Source of the DNA: CAZSMC01 sp964607755
GTDB lineage: Bacteria > Zhuqueibacterota > Zhuqueibacteria > Residuimicrobiales > Krinioviventaceae
Assembly (NCBI GenBank): GCA_964607755.1
Contig: CAZSMC010000020.1
Coordinates: forward strand, 1-64,000
Length of the DNA: 64,000 nt
Reading direction: 5' to 3'
Under the pieces are notes generated by a model that was given only the letters and a program-made list of their open reading frames with translations, made no database searches and was not told where the DNA came from. Shown here one piece after another: positions 17,034 to 25,386 of this stretch; position 1 is the first letter of the stretch, and each line of letters opens with the position of its first letter. The position numbers and the translations under genes were made by a program.

Positions 17034-18956
17034 CTATCGAACCAGCGTCATTTTAATATGACGACTGCTCTTGCCGGCTTTTACCTGCGCGATATAAATT
17101 CCACTACTTGCTTGCATACCCGCCGAGTTTGTGCCATCCCATTGAATGCGATGAATTCCCGGGTTCATTTCTGTTTCAGTGAGTTTTGTTACTAACGTTC
17201 CATCAATAGAATAAATGTTGACTGATACGCGAGTCCATTGAAACATCTCAAATTCAATTGTGGTTTCCGGATTAAACGGATTTGGATAATTTTGCCTGAG
17301 AACAAATTCACCTGGCAACTGGTCACCGCCTTTTTGTACGATACCTGGTTTTCCAGCCTGGCTGTTAATGGCAACTATGGCATCAAGATCAAAGTCACCA
17401 TTCCACTGGCCTTCTTTTTTGATGTCTCCTAAATCTGTAATCTTTACAAATTGAACCCATTCCAAACCAACATCTGCGAGGTCGAATTGATCTCCACCAG
17501 ACCTGGTGGGGTCCATGAATTGTTGAGAATTCCTGGTGGGAGTGACACCAGCTAATCCGTTCCAGGTTGCCGTATCATAAGGAAACGTAATAAAGTCCTC
17601 GCCATCCTGGCTTACAGAAACAATGCCAGCTTCAATAAACGGTTCGTCTGTCCAGGATGATAAAAATACATTTTCAAATACAGTAAAATCCGGGCCGTTT
17701 TTGTCAACAATAAAATTATCTGTGAATTCTAAAACAATTTCACCACCGTGTCCCAGAGAGAGCACTTCCTGAGGCTTGTTGCTGCCTTTGTATTCATTGA
17801 TTGTCGGATCCGGATCGGGAGGACCGAGAACATTGTTGGGAAAATAATTTGCACCAAATCCCGCACCTTCTCCCGGTGTGAACGACGCCACAGCATCTGC
17901 CCACGGCGTGACATCGTAAATGGGTTCCAGAATGGCAAGTTTTTGCGTACCGCTGCCCAAAACACCGGATGTCCAGACCACAGAATCCGCTTGAATATTG
18001 TATCGCTGTACGAAACCGTCACCACCCCATTGGGTCATGGTTGTCAGCCACAAACAATCTTTGCGATCGTCGTAGACCATGTCACCGGCATTCGGACCGA
18101 TGTGTATGGGATTTTCATCACCGCGCATAACCGAGTTGCCCAGGACGTCATAGCTGTAAAGGAAGCCATGGTTGCCATCGCCCCACGCCATGGCGTAGCC
18201 TTTGCCATACGGTGTGATTGCAAGTTCACCGGGAGATCCACCAATGTCTATTGTATCCACGACGGCAGGCATATCATAGCTCGGTCCGGTGTATAAGTCT
18301 ATGACAGCAATTTTGCCGGTTTTGTCATTATAGTTTCCGGTGCACAATACGTGAATTTTACCATCCGACGCCAGCGCGGCAACCTGAGGATTGACAGGAA
18401 CATCGAGCGTGTGAGTCACAGAATCAGCTAAAATGTCGATGATCGAGACCGACGGTGATTCATAGGGCAGACCGGGGCCGGTGAAGCCAGTATTGGTTAC
18501 AAATGCTGTGTTTTTAACCACGAGTATTCCTTCCGGGGACTGGCCCACAGGAATATCCTTGATTGTTTTTCCCTCTTTCATATCCACCACAGAGACAGTG
18601 TGGGCTACGTAATTTGTCACATACGCTCTGTTCGAACCGACGAACTCCATGGCCCAGGGATTGGCTCCTTCTGCCAGGTTAATTGTTTTGCTGACATTAT
18701 CCGTTTTCGGATCAATGACTTGAATCGAACTGTTTCCGGAATTAAGCACGTAGATTCTCTGGTTATGCGATAAGATGTCATTCGGCCATTGACCGGTCTT
18801 GGCTACATCTTGATGAATAGCTTTGGTGTCCATATTCATTTTGGAAATTGTTTCGGCTGTGCCGTTCAGGACGTATATTGTCCTTGGGATGTCGGCAAAC
18901 AGGTTAAAGCTTGAAAAAAGAAACAATACATAAAAAATCTGTTGTTTGAGATTCAT
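17034..18956 (-). CDS. Beta-propeller surface protein with T9SS C-terminal domain, candidate BtuG-like cobalamin binder
   Basis: 640 aa. Signal peptide (about 1-21), then a YncE/YVTN-type propeller (about 22-345) with repeats such as IYVLNSGNSSIQVIDPKT and AYVTNYVAHTVSVVDMK. A second domain follows (about 355-530: GPDFTVFENVF ... DLDAIVAIN), the type found in surface proteins next to cobalamin uptake genes. The last ~94 residues are a T9SS sorting/FlgD-like domain with QNYPNPFNPETTIEF and the ending HIKMTLVR. It is third in a cobalamin-riboswitch operon behind cobA and a TonB receptor. Bacteroides BtuG is a YncE-like propeller that binds B12 for BtuB; the same role is inferred here, with T9SS export in place of a lipid anchor. 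Family and context are good; ligand is unproven. Confidence 0.8.
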   Translation of the reverse strand: MNLKQQIFYVLFLFSSFNLFADIPRTIYVLNGTAETISKMNMDTKAIHQDVAKTGQWPNDILSHNQRIYVLNSGNSSIQVIDPKTDNVSKTINLAEGANPWAMEFVGSNRAYVTNYVAHTVSVVDMKEGKTIKDIPVGQSPEGILVVKNTAFVTNTGFTGPGLPYESPSVSIIDILADSVTHTLDVPVNPQVAALASDGKIHVLCTGNYNDKTGKIAVIDLYTGPSYDMPAVVDTIDIGGSPGELAITPYGKGYAMAWGDGNHGFLYSYDVLGNSVMRGDENPIHIGPNAGDMVYDDRKDCLWLTTMTQWGGDGFVQRYNIQADSVVWTSGVLGSGTQKLAILEPIYDVTPWADAVASFTPGEGAGFGANYFPNNVLGPPDPDPTINEYKGSNKPQEVLSLGHGGEIVLEFTDNFIVDKNGPDFTVFENVFLSSWTDEPFIEAGIVSVSQDGEDFITFPYDTATWNGLAGVTPTRNSQQFMDPTRSGGDQFDLADVGLEWVQFVKITDLGDIKKEGQWNGDFDLDAIVAINSQAGKPGIVQKGGDQLPGEFVLRQNYPNPFNPETTIEFEMFQWTRVSVNIYSIDGTLVTKLTETEMNPGIHRIQWDGTNSAGMQASSGIYIAQVKAGKSSRHIKMTLVR

Positions 18957-19063
18957 CGAGCCTCCAAAGGTTTGTTGTAAAAATGAATATCTGTTGTTTT
19001 GTTAAAACTGAGCTGTTAATGCTTTTTTTCTACTCGCGAACGCACGCTTTGACCTGATACACC

Positions 19064-21298
19064 TTAATAAGAGATATCCACTCCCAATTGCCATTCACGC
19101 GGCGGAAGCGGCATGTCGCGGATGATTTGGTAATTTTCGTTCAACGCATTGAGCACAGCAATAAAAAGTTTTCCTTTTAATTTACGATACTTGAATTTAT
19201 AACTCATCCGAAAGTCCAGAATATCATAAGCCGGCATTTTTTTGGTATTGGCCTGGTTTATAAACCGGGAACTGATATTGCGGTATTTGACATCAGCGTG
19301 CCATGAACCCAGATTGACAAGCAGATTTGCCTTCCACGAATGTTCCGGCCGATAAGGTAACTGGTTGTTATGTAGCGTGATGTTTGGGTCCTTGTTGTAC
19401 GTGCACAGGTGCGTATAACTGGTTTGCACGTTGATTCTCTGTTTCGGCGTTTTTATATTAAAAGAAAGTTCTTGTCCGAGCAAAGTGACGTCGGTGTTGA
19501 ACGGGCGAAAGACTTCAAAACTACCCAGTCGCCAAACGATCATATCATTCACTTTGTTGTGAAAATATGTTGCATCCATTTTCCATTCCCAGTGATTGTG
19601 ATGATGCCAGCCGAGTCCAATTTCGGTATTGACACTTTTTTCCGGCAGCAAATCTGGTTTGCCCTGTACACGGAAATCCTGATAAAACAGATCGGCAAAA
19701 GTCGGGATGCGAAATCCGCGGCTAATTGATGTTTTCAAACAGAACTGATTGGTCATTCCGGCTGATAAAAATCCGGAAAACGAAGGACTCCATTGTCGTT
19801 CAACGCGAGTCTTTTTTTCGCTGTCAAGTGTTGCCATGTCATAACGTAGAGCCGGGACGATTCGCAGCGATATTAAAGAGTTGTGCCATGAGAATTTTTG
19901 TTTTAAATATAAAGCCTGGGAAAAGTCGTTAGCCGTACCAATGGTTTTATTCCCGGGAACAAGAAGGTTCTCATCACGATAATCTATAAATTTTCCTTCC
20001 AGCCCGGAATCAACCGTCCACCACTCTGTGCCGTCGTAACGTGCCTGAATTCGCCCGGATACTTTTTGCAGCTTGTTAACAACGTGATATTGAGGATTGA
20101 GCCGGAAACGCAACTCTGCATCCTGCGGCCACATGTTTTTATCGTTCGTTTGATGAGTACTGTAATCGAGGTGACCGCATATCTGCCATGTCGAGCCGCG
20201 ATAGCAATAGCCTGTATTTAAAAGATTTCTATACAGCTCTGACCGGGCATAAGCAGTCAAATTATGAACTTTGCCCGGCAGTCCCCGGTTAGCGTGATAA
20301 TTTTGCCATTTTAGCGAAAACTGATGTGAAACGTGCTGAATCTTGAGCTGCAAAAACAGGTTGTCAGAACGGCAATCAGAGTTTATGCGGTGCTCACGCA
20401 TCACCTCACCATCCGGTTTTTTGTACGTAAACGGGTAATCATTTTGCGATTGCGTGTGCTGATAAGATGCTGTGAAATTTATTCCGCGCCAATGCCCGGA
20501 CAAAGACGGCTCGGTACTGAAATATTGGTACGCCCCGAGTGTCGATCCCACAGACAGTTTTTCATCGTTTTGCTGTCCGGTGAAAATGTGAATCACGCCG
20601 CCAATAGCGCCGCTGCCATATTCTGCTGAGGCGCTGCCTTTGCGGATTTCGATACGTTTAACATTATGCAACGGAATCTGAGTTAAATCAACTTCACCGG
20701 TTAATTCGTCGTTTAGCTGAACACCATCCAGTACCACCACAACCTGGTTGCTTTGGCTGCCGCGAATAGATATGGTTTGCCTGGCGCCGTTTCTACTTTG
20801 ATATTGAATATTAATCCCGCCCAGATGTTGCAGAACGTGTCCCAGATGCCCGGCACGGGATTCCCTGATCTGCTGTGCCGTGATAACAACATCAGCGGAT
20901 TGGTTTTGTTCAGCCCGGGCTGTGACCTCTATTGCTGGCATACTCAGAGTAACTGGCTGCAATTGAAAAGTCACTTCCGCAGGCTGGTCGTGCCGGACTC
21001 TTATTTCCCGGTTCTGAGACTGGTATCCGATATGGCTTGCGGTGACGGTGTAAGAACCAGTTAACAAATTATCAATCTGAAAGTGGCCTGACTCGTTTGA
21101 CGCAGCACCAAATGTAGAATTTTCGACCGAGACGTTGGCGCCGTTCAAAGGAGCACCGGTCGATGCGTCGACAACCTCACCTTCAATCTTGACTGAAGAT
21201 TGTCCAAAGCCAAACGAAAAAGTAAAAAGCAATAATCCAGCGATATGTAAAATGCTTGTTTTAATGCTCGATTCCTTTCCGCGCTGTAACGCCATCAT
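19064..21298 (-). CDS. btuB: TonB-dependent outer membrane receptor, probable vitamin B12 transporter
   Basis: 744 aa. Signal sequence (about 12-34), a CarbopepD-type beta-sandwich (about 35-115: VEGEVVDASTGAPLNGANVSV type motif), the plug (about 125-240) with RGSQSNQVVVVLDGVQLND and KGSASAEYGSGAIGGVI, and a 22-strand barrel ending in VDISY with a terminal aromatic. It transports substrate across the outer membrane with TonB energy. The start overlaps the cobA stop by 35 bases. The cobalamin riboswitch upstream of cobA makes B12 the likely substrate; the symbol is by context and family likeness. Confidence 0.88.
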   Translation of the reverse strand: MMALQRGKESSIKTSILHIAGLLLFTFSFGFGQSSVKIEGEVVDASTGAPLNGANVSVENSTFGAASNESGHFQIDNLLTGSYTVTASHIGYQSQNREIRVRHDQPAEVTFQLQPVTLSMPAIEVTARAEQNQSADVVITAQQIRESRAGHLGHVLQHLGGINIQYQSRNGARQTISIRGSQSNQVVVVLDGVQLNDELTGEVDLTQIPLHNVKRIEIRKGSASAEYGSGAIGGVIHIFTGQQNDEKLSVGSTLGAYQYFSTEPSLSGHWRGINFTASYQHTQSQNDYPFTYKKPDGEVMREHRINSDCRSDNLFLQLKIQHVSHQFSLKWQNYHANRGLPGKVHNLTAYARSELYRNLLNTGYCYRGSTWQICGHLDYSTHQTNDKNMWPQDAELRFRLNPQYHVVNKLQKVSGRIQARYDGTEWWTVDSGLEGKFIDYRDENLLVPGNKTIGTANDFSQALYLKQKFSWHNSLISLRIVPALRYDMATLDSEKKTRVERQWSPSFSGFLSAGMTNQFCLKTSISRGFRIPTFADLFYQDFRVQGKPDLLPEKSVNTEIGLGWHHHNHWEWKMDATYFHNKVNDMIVWRLGSFEVFRPFNTDVTLLGQELSFNIKTPKQRINVQTSYTHLCTYNKDPNITLHNNQLPYRPEHSWKANLLVNLGSWHADVKYRNISSRFINQANTKKMPAYDILDFRMSYKFKYRKLKGKLFIAVLNALNENYQIIRDMPLPPREWQLGVDISY

Positions 21299-21797
21299 GA
21301 TAATAATGTTTTACCTCGCGCATGTCTGTGACCAGATCTGCGACTTCAATGATTTCCGGGGGGGCACCCAGACCAGTGAGCACTAATTCCATGTGTGCTG
21401 GCTTTTCAGCTATCATGTTCAGAACATTCTGAACGTCGATGAGCTGGAAAAGCATGGCCACGTTAATTTCGTCAAGAATGATCATGTCATACAGACCGCT
21501 GGTCATGACCGAATGCGCTTCCAGCAGTGCAGATACGGCCCGTTCGCTGTCCGATTGTTTGGGACACACAGGATCGACAAAACTGCTGTGCCCGCACTGT
21601 TTCAGGGTGATATTGTCAGGCAAAAAGTTGAGCGTTTCGCATTCGCCGTTCGCCATGCCTTTGAGAAACTGACAAATGTAAACCGAAAAACCTGCGCTGG
21701 CTGCGCGCAGCGCAAGTCCGAATGCGGCCGTGGTTTTGCCTTTGCCATTTCCGGTATACACATGAACGTAACCACGATTTTGAAAATGAGTTGTCAT
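21261..21797 (-). CDS. cobA: Cob(I)alamin adenosyltransferase (CobA/BtuR type)
   Basis: 178 aa enzyme that attaches the adenosyl group of ATP to reduced corrinoids. The P-loop is VYTGNGKGKTTAAFGLALR near residues 13-31; MIILDEINVAM near 113 is the family motif with the metal-binding acid, and VLTGLGAPPEIIEVADLVTDM near 145 completes the fold. ATG 21797 is preceded by AGGAGG at 6 bases; the longer open frame (to 22028) runs through the riboswitch and its terminator and is not used. First gene of the B12 operon; it overlaps the TonB receptor start. Confidence 0.95.
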   Translation of the reverse strand: MTTHFQNRGYVHVYTGNGKGKTTAAFGLALRAASAGFSVYICQFLKGMANGECETLNFLPDNITLKQCGHSSFVDPVCPKQSDSERAVSALLEAHSVMTSGLYDMIILDEINVAMLFQLIDVQNVLNMIAEKPAHMELVLTGLGAPPEIIEVADLVTDMREVKHYYHDGVTARKGIEH

Positions 21798-21900
21798 CAG
21801 GCCTCCTGATTTGGAGCCTTCGATGCGGAGTTGACTTTGGGCTTGTTCTGATTTTGCCAGCAGAACCGGCAGGCGAAAATCAAAAGTCAGGATAGGGGGA

Positions 21901-21932
21901 AATAAAAATCCCCAACCATCCAGGGGTTGGGG
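21901..21932 (-). terminator. Intrinsic terminator of the cobalamin riboswitch
   Basis: On the minus strand CCCCAACC-CCTGGAT-GGTTGGGG followed by ATTTTTATTT. It lies between the aptamer (21990-22146) and the cobA RBS, so it is the probable expression platform: B12 binding would favour this hairpin and stop transcription. Confidence 0.85.
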
Positions 21933-21989
21933 ATATGTTGTCATGAGATCAGACAAGCTTACCTCGCCCTCGAAGGCTGCTTTGTTCTC

Positions 21990-22146
21990 ATTTCGGCAGG
22001 TCTCCTGGCTTCGGGTTTCAAGCCTCAAACCGCGCCTTCCCAGATATCCAGTGGCTCACTTTGCGGTTTTTGTAACCCGTTACAGTAGCGGGGCTGCGAC
22101 GGACTTGCACCGTCTTCCCATTTCATCCCAGTTTGGGAACCGAAAT
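21990..22146 (-). promoter_or_regulatory. Cobalamin (B12) riboswitch
   Basis: Minus-strand RNA element with the hallmark boxes in order: GACGGTGCAAGTCCGTCGCAG, CCCCGCTACTGTAA, GAGCCACTGG, TGGGAAGGC, and the B12 box AGCCAGGAGACCTGCC. P1 can pair ATTTCGG (22146-22140) with CCGAAAT (21996-21990). A terminator follows 58 bases downstream, then cobA. It should repress cobA, the TonB receptor and the propeller gene when adenosylcobalamin is plentiful. Confidence 0.96.
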
Positions 22147-22262
22147 CTTTACTGTTATTTGAATATTAATTTAAAAAGATTTTAGACATTTGCAAGATGT
22201 TTTTATTTTTATTATTTTACAGAATCTTAATCCAAACATTCAATAACAAGAGGGAGTGAGCC

Positions 22263-24245
22263 ATGCGTTTTTCGATGCTTGTTGTATCTGTGGTGCTAAT
22301 TACCAGTTTACAGTGCTCCTATTTTGCCAAACCGGCAAAAGAGATTAGTATGCCGTCAATTTTTGCGGACAATATGGTATTGCAGCAGGAAGAAAAAGTG
22401 GCTATTTGGGGAACGGCAACACCCGGGGGAAAGGTTGCCGTTCACATTGGCGATAACAAAGCCGGAACAGTAGCCAGTGAAAACGGCAACTGGCAGGTTC
22501 AGCTCAAGGATCTGGATCCTGGTGGACCGTATGAGTTAAAAGTAATCGGAGCAGATACAACAGCGTTTTCGAATGTGATGATCGGCGAAGTATGGGTCTG
22601 TTCCGGTCAATCGAATATGGAAATGCCGATTGGTGGCTGGGGGAAAATTAATGATTATGAGGAAGAAATTGAAAAAGCACATTTTCCAAATATCAGATTG
22701 TTTCAGGTCAATCATAACATGAGCGTCCATCCGCTAGATACTTTGAATGCGGTGACCTGGCAGGAATGTTCGCCCAAAAGCGTTGCCAATTTTTCCGCTG
22801 TAGCTTACTTTTTTGGCAGGGAAATACACCGAACCCAAAATATGCCTGTTGGCCTGATCCAAACGACATGGGGAGGCACCCCGGCAGAGGCATGGACCTC
22901 TCCTGAATTTGCCAAACAATTACCCGATTTTGCCGAGCGGGTCGAGGAACTACAAAGCGACTCTGCTGCAAGTTCGATCGAAGCGTATGAGCAAAAAATG
23001 CATGAATGGCAAAAACTGGTCGATGAAAAAATGGCTGAAGCGCTTGAGCAGAAAACCGCCTGGCACATGCCAGAGGTTGACCACGCAAACTGGAAGTCCA
23101 TGCAGCTTCCAGTGTTGTGGGAACAGGCCGGACTGCCCGGATTTGATGGCATTGTCTGGTTTAGAAGAACATTTACTTTGCCGGAAAATTTTGCAAACCA
23201 GGCCGGCACTTTGACCCTGGGGCCAATCGATGACATTGATGTGACTTTTGTTAACGGCGAAAAAGTCGGTACGACCGAACAGTACAACGAGCCGCGAGAA
23301 TATGAAATTTCCGCGGATATTTTGCAAGCTGGAGAAAATATTATTGCTGTCAAGGTTGTCGATACTGGCGGTGGCGGCGGTATCTGGGGAACGGCTGAAC
23401 AGATGGCATTGAACTTTGAAGAAGAATCGGTGTCACTCAGCGGTGACTGGCGCTATAAGGTCGGTGTTGATTTCAAGGATTTGCCGCCCAGGCCTCAGTC
23501 GCCTGAGAGTCCGCACCGGCCCACGGTTCTGTACAATGCCATGGTCCATCCTCTCATCCCTTATGGAATGCGGGGAGTGATCTGGTACCAGGGCGAATCC
23601 AATGCCAGCCGTGCCTATCAATACAGGTCATTATTTCCGGCAATGATCGAATCCTGGCGCTCGGCATGGGATCGTGGTGATTTCTCATTTTACTTTGTAC
23701 AATTGGCCAATTTTAAACAAGTGCTTCCAGAACCCGTTGAAAGCGAATGGGCAGAGCTTCGCGAAGCACAGGCAATGGCACTGTCCTTGCCCAATACAGC
23801 CATGGCCGTTATCATTGATATCGGCGAGGCTGATGATATTCATCCGAAAAACAAGCAGGATGTTGGCAAACGCCTGGCCCTAAAAGCGCGCGCTCTGGTT
23901 TATGGCGAAGATATTGTTTACGCTGGCCCCCGTTACAAGTCTATGACTGTAAAGAACAGCAAAGTTCACATTGCATTCAATCATGTCAATGGCGGACTCG
24001 TTGCCAAAGGCGGCGACGAGCTGAAGGGATTCTCTATCGCCGGTTCGGATAGCACATTTGTCTGGGCGGATGCTGTGATTGACAACGGCACAGTGGTGGT
24101 ATCCAGTCCGGATGTAGAAAATCCGCTGGCTGTTCGTTATGCCTGGGCCGATAATCCGGTGTGCAATCTGTATAACGCAAAAGGCTTGCCGGCCGCACCT
24201 TTCCGGACGGATGATTGGCCGGGTATGACAAAAGGTGTGAAATAA
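22263..24245 (+). CDS. Sialate O-acetylesterase, probable lipoprotein
   Basis: 660 aa SGNH-type esterase. The N-terminal signal ends in a lipobox-like LITSLQC, so it is probably lipid-anchored. A beta-domain (about 28-110, MPSIFADNMVLQQ) precedes the catalytic serine block VCSGQSNMEMP near 118-128; a jelly-roll insertion (about 270-385) interrupts the catalytic domain, and the second block YQGESNA near 443 and the Asp-His pair DDIHPKNK near 522 close the active site. This domain order is typical of sialate O-acetylesterases, which remove 9-O-acetyl groups from sialic acids, though relatives also act on acetylated plant glycans. It is divergent from the B12 operon. Confidence 0.9.
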   Translation: MRFSMLVVSVVLITSLQCSYFAKPAKEISMPSIFADNMVLQQEEKVAIWGTATPGGKVAVHIGDNKAGTVASENGNWQVQLKDLDPGGPYELKVIGADTTAFSNVMIGEVWVCSGQSNMEMPIGGWGKINDYEEEIEKAHFPNIRLFQVNHNMSVHPLDTLNAVTWQECSPKSVANFSAVAYFFGREIHRTQNMPVGLIQTTWGGTPAEAWTSPEFAKQLPDFAERVEELQSDSAASSIEAYEQKMHEWQKLVDEKMAEALEQKTAWHMPEVDHANWKSMQLPVLWEQAGLPGFDGIVWFRRTFTLPENFANQAGTLTLGPIDDIDVTFVNGEKVGTTEQYNEPREYEISADILQAGENIIAVKVVDTGGGGGIWGTAEQMALNFEEESVSLSGDWRYKVGVDFKDLPPRPQSPESPHRPTVLYNAMVHPLIPYGMRGVIWYQGESNASRAYQYRSLFPAMIESWRSAWDRGDFSFYFVQLANFKQVLPEPVESEWAELREAQAMALSLPNTAMAVIIDIGEADDIHPKNKQDVGKRLALKARALVYGEDIVYAGPRYKSMTVKNSKVHIAFNHVNGGLVAKGGDELKGFSIAGSDSTFVWADAVIDNGTVVVSSPDVENPLAVRYAWADNPVCNLYNAKGLPAAPFRTDDWPGMTKGVK

Positions 24246-24281
24246 CCTGTTCGTACGATTTTATTTAATGCATGTTTGGGA

Positions 24282-24304
24282 GTGATCAATTATGATTTGA
24301 TCAC
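24282..24304 (+). terminator. Hairpin behind sialate esterase gene
   Basis: GTGATCA (24282-24288) pairs with TGATCAC (24298-24304), extended by GGG/CCCC with a bulge. No T-tract follows, so the terminator role is tentative. Confidence 0.4.
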
Positions 24305-24540
24305 CCCAAATGCAGATAGATAAATATATGTCATCATGCCGTGGAATTCATTATAAGCACCTGGTCTGATCATTGAAAAAAGGGCTTGTGTTGCGCGCAA
24401 AAGCATTGCAAGATAACTGTTATTTGAGAAAAAGTTAGAGATGTGTTATGGATACTGTTCATCTTGATTTCGATCTTTTTCAGCAAACAAGAGAGCAACC
24501 CCATCCAGTTAAAATCAGAAAAATAAAAGCAAAAGAAATT

Positions 24541-25197
24541 ATGAGAACGATTTTAATCATAGAAGACGATAAGGTTTTACTTGAAAATATCGTGCAGATG
24601 TTAGAAATGGAAGGATTCCAAACCCTTTCTGCTTATAACGGTAAAGATGGATTAGAGGTAGCAAGAATGGAAAACCCGGATCTCATTTTATCTGATATTA
24701 TGATGCCGGAAATGGATGGTTACCAGGTTTTAAAAAAACTGTCTCAGGAAACAGAAACCATGGCTATCCCTTTTATTTTTATCACAGCAAAAACAACCCG
24801 AGACGACGTTCGTCACGGAATGAATCTGGGCGCTGATGATTATATCACAAAACCTTTTACTCAAAAAGAATTGATCGGTGCTGTAAATGCCCGGCTAAAA
24901 AAATATGAACGCCTGGCCCGGTTTCGAATGAAAAATACTGAAAATGGTGCGGGTACCCAGTTGATGTTGGATAAAAGGTTCCAAACTTTGGAAGAAAAAC
25001 TCACTTTAAATTGTTCGAAATTAACACCAACCGAAATCAAGATTTGCGGATATTTGAGAATGAATTTCAACTCGAAAGAAATTGCCGATTTTATGGTGAT
25101 TACGCCAAAAAGTGTGGAACAACATCGGTACCGGATTCGTAAAAAACTACAAATTCCACGAAATAAATCAATTTATTCCTTTCTGGTGAATTTGTAA
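24541..25197 (+). CDS. Two-component response regulator, REC plus LuxR-type HTH
   Basis: 218 aa from ATG 24541. REC domain residues 2-118: acid pocket EDD (8-10), phosphoacceptor D52 in LILSDIMMPEMDGYQ, conserved lysine in DYITKPF near 102. The C-terminal helix-turn-helix (about 158-216) reads LTPTEIKICGYL ... SKEIADFM ... PKSVEQHRYRIRKKL, the LuxR-like type widespread in FCB regulators. The frame is open from ATG 24448, adding 31 residues outside any domain; neither start has a strong RBS. No histidine kinase gene is adjacent, so it is an orphan within this window. Confidence 0.92.
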   Translation: MRTILIIEDDKVLLENIVQMLEMEGFQTLSAYNGKDGLEVARMENPDLILSDIMMPEMDGYQVLKKLSQETETMAIPFIFITAKTTRDDVRHGMNLGADDYITKPFTQKELIGAVNARLKKYERLARFRMKNTENGAGTQLMLDKRFQTLEEKLTLNCSKLTPTEIKICGYLRMNFNSKEIADFMVITPKSVEQHRYRIRKKLQIPRNKSIYSFLVNL

Positions 25198-25298
25198 ATG
25201 TGAGTTTTTGTCGTGTTGCATATTTGCGCAAAATGTTTAAATTCATCTTGTGAATTAAAGATGAGTTAAAGAATTCACACCATCCCTCAAATCCTTTT

Positions 25299-25371
25299 AA
25301 AAAGCGGGTAACCCTTCCCCGTCGGGCGCTGACCCCCCCTAGGCGTCTGACAAGGTTATCCGCTTTTTTAT
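25299..25371. terminator. Bidirectional terminator between convergent genes
   Basis: Long hairpin: AAAAGCGG-G-TAACC pairs with GGTTA-T-CCGCTTTT around an inner stem GTCGGGCGC / GCGTCTGAC (with G-T pairs). T6 follows on the plus strand, and a T-rich tail follows on the minus strand. It lies between the response regulator gene and the convergent transglutaminase-like gene. Confidence 0.8.
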
Positions 25372-25386
25372 ATTCTGCCCTCAAAA

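Noticed and set aside
21798..22028. Upstream extension of the cobA frame (77 extra codons)
   Set aside because: The extension runs through the riboswitch aptamer end and terminator; ATG 21797 has AGGAGG at the right distance and matches the family start.
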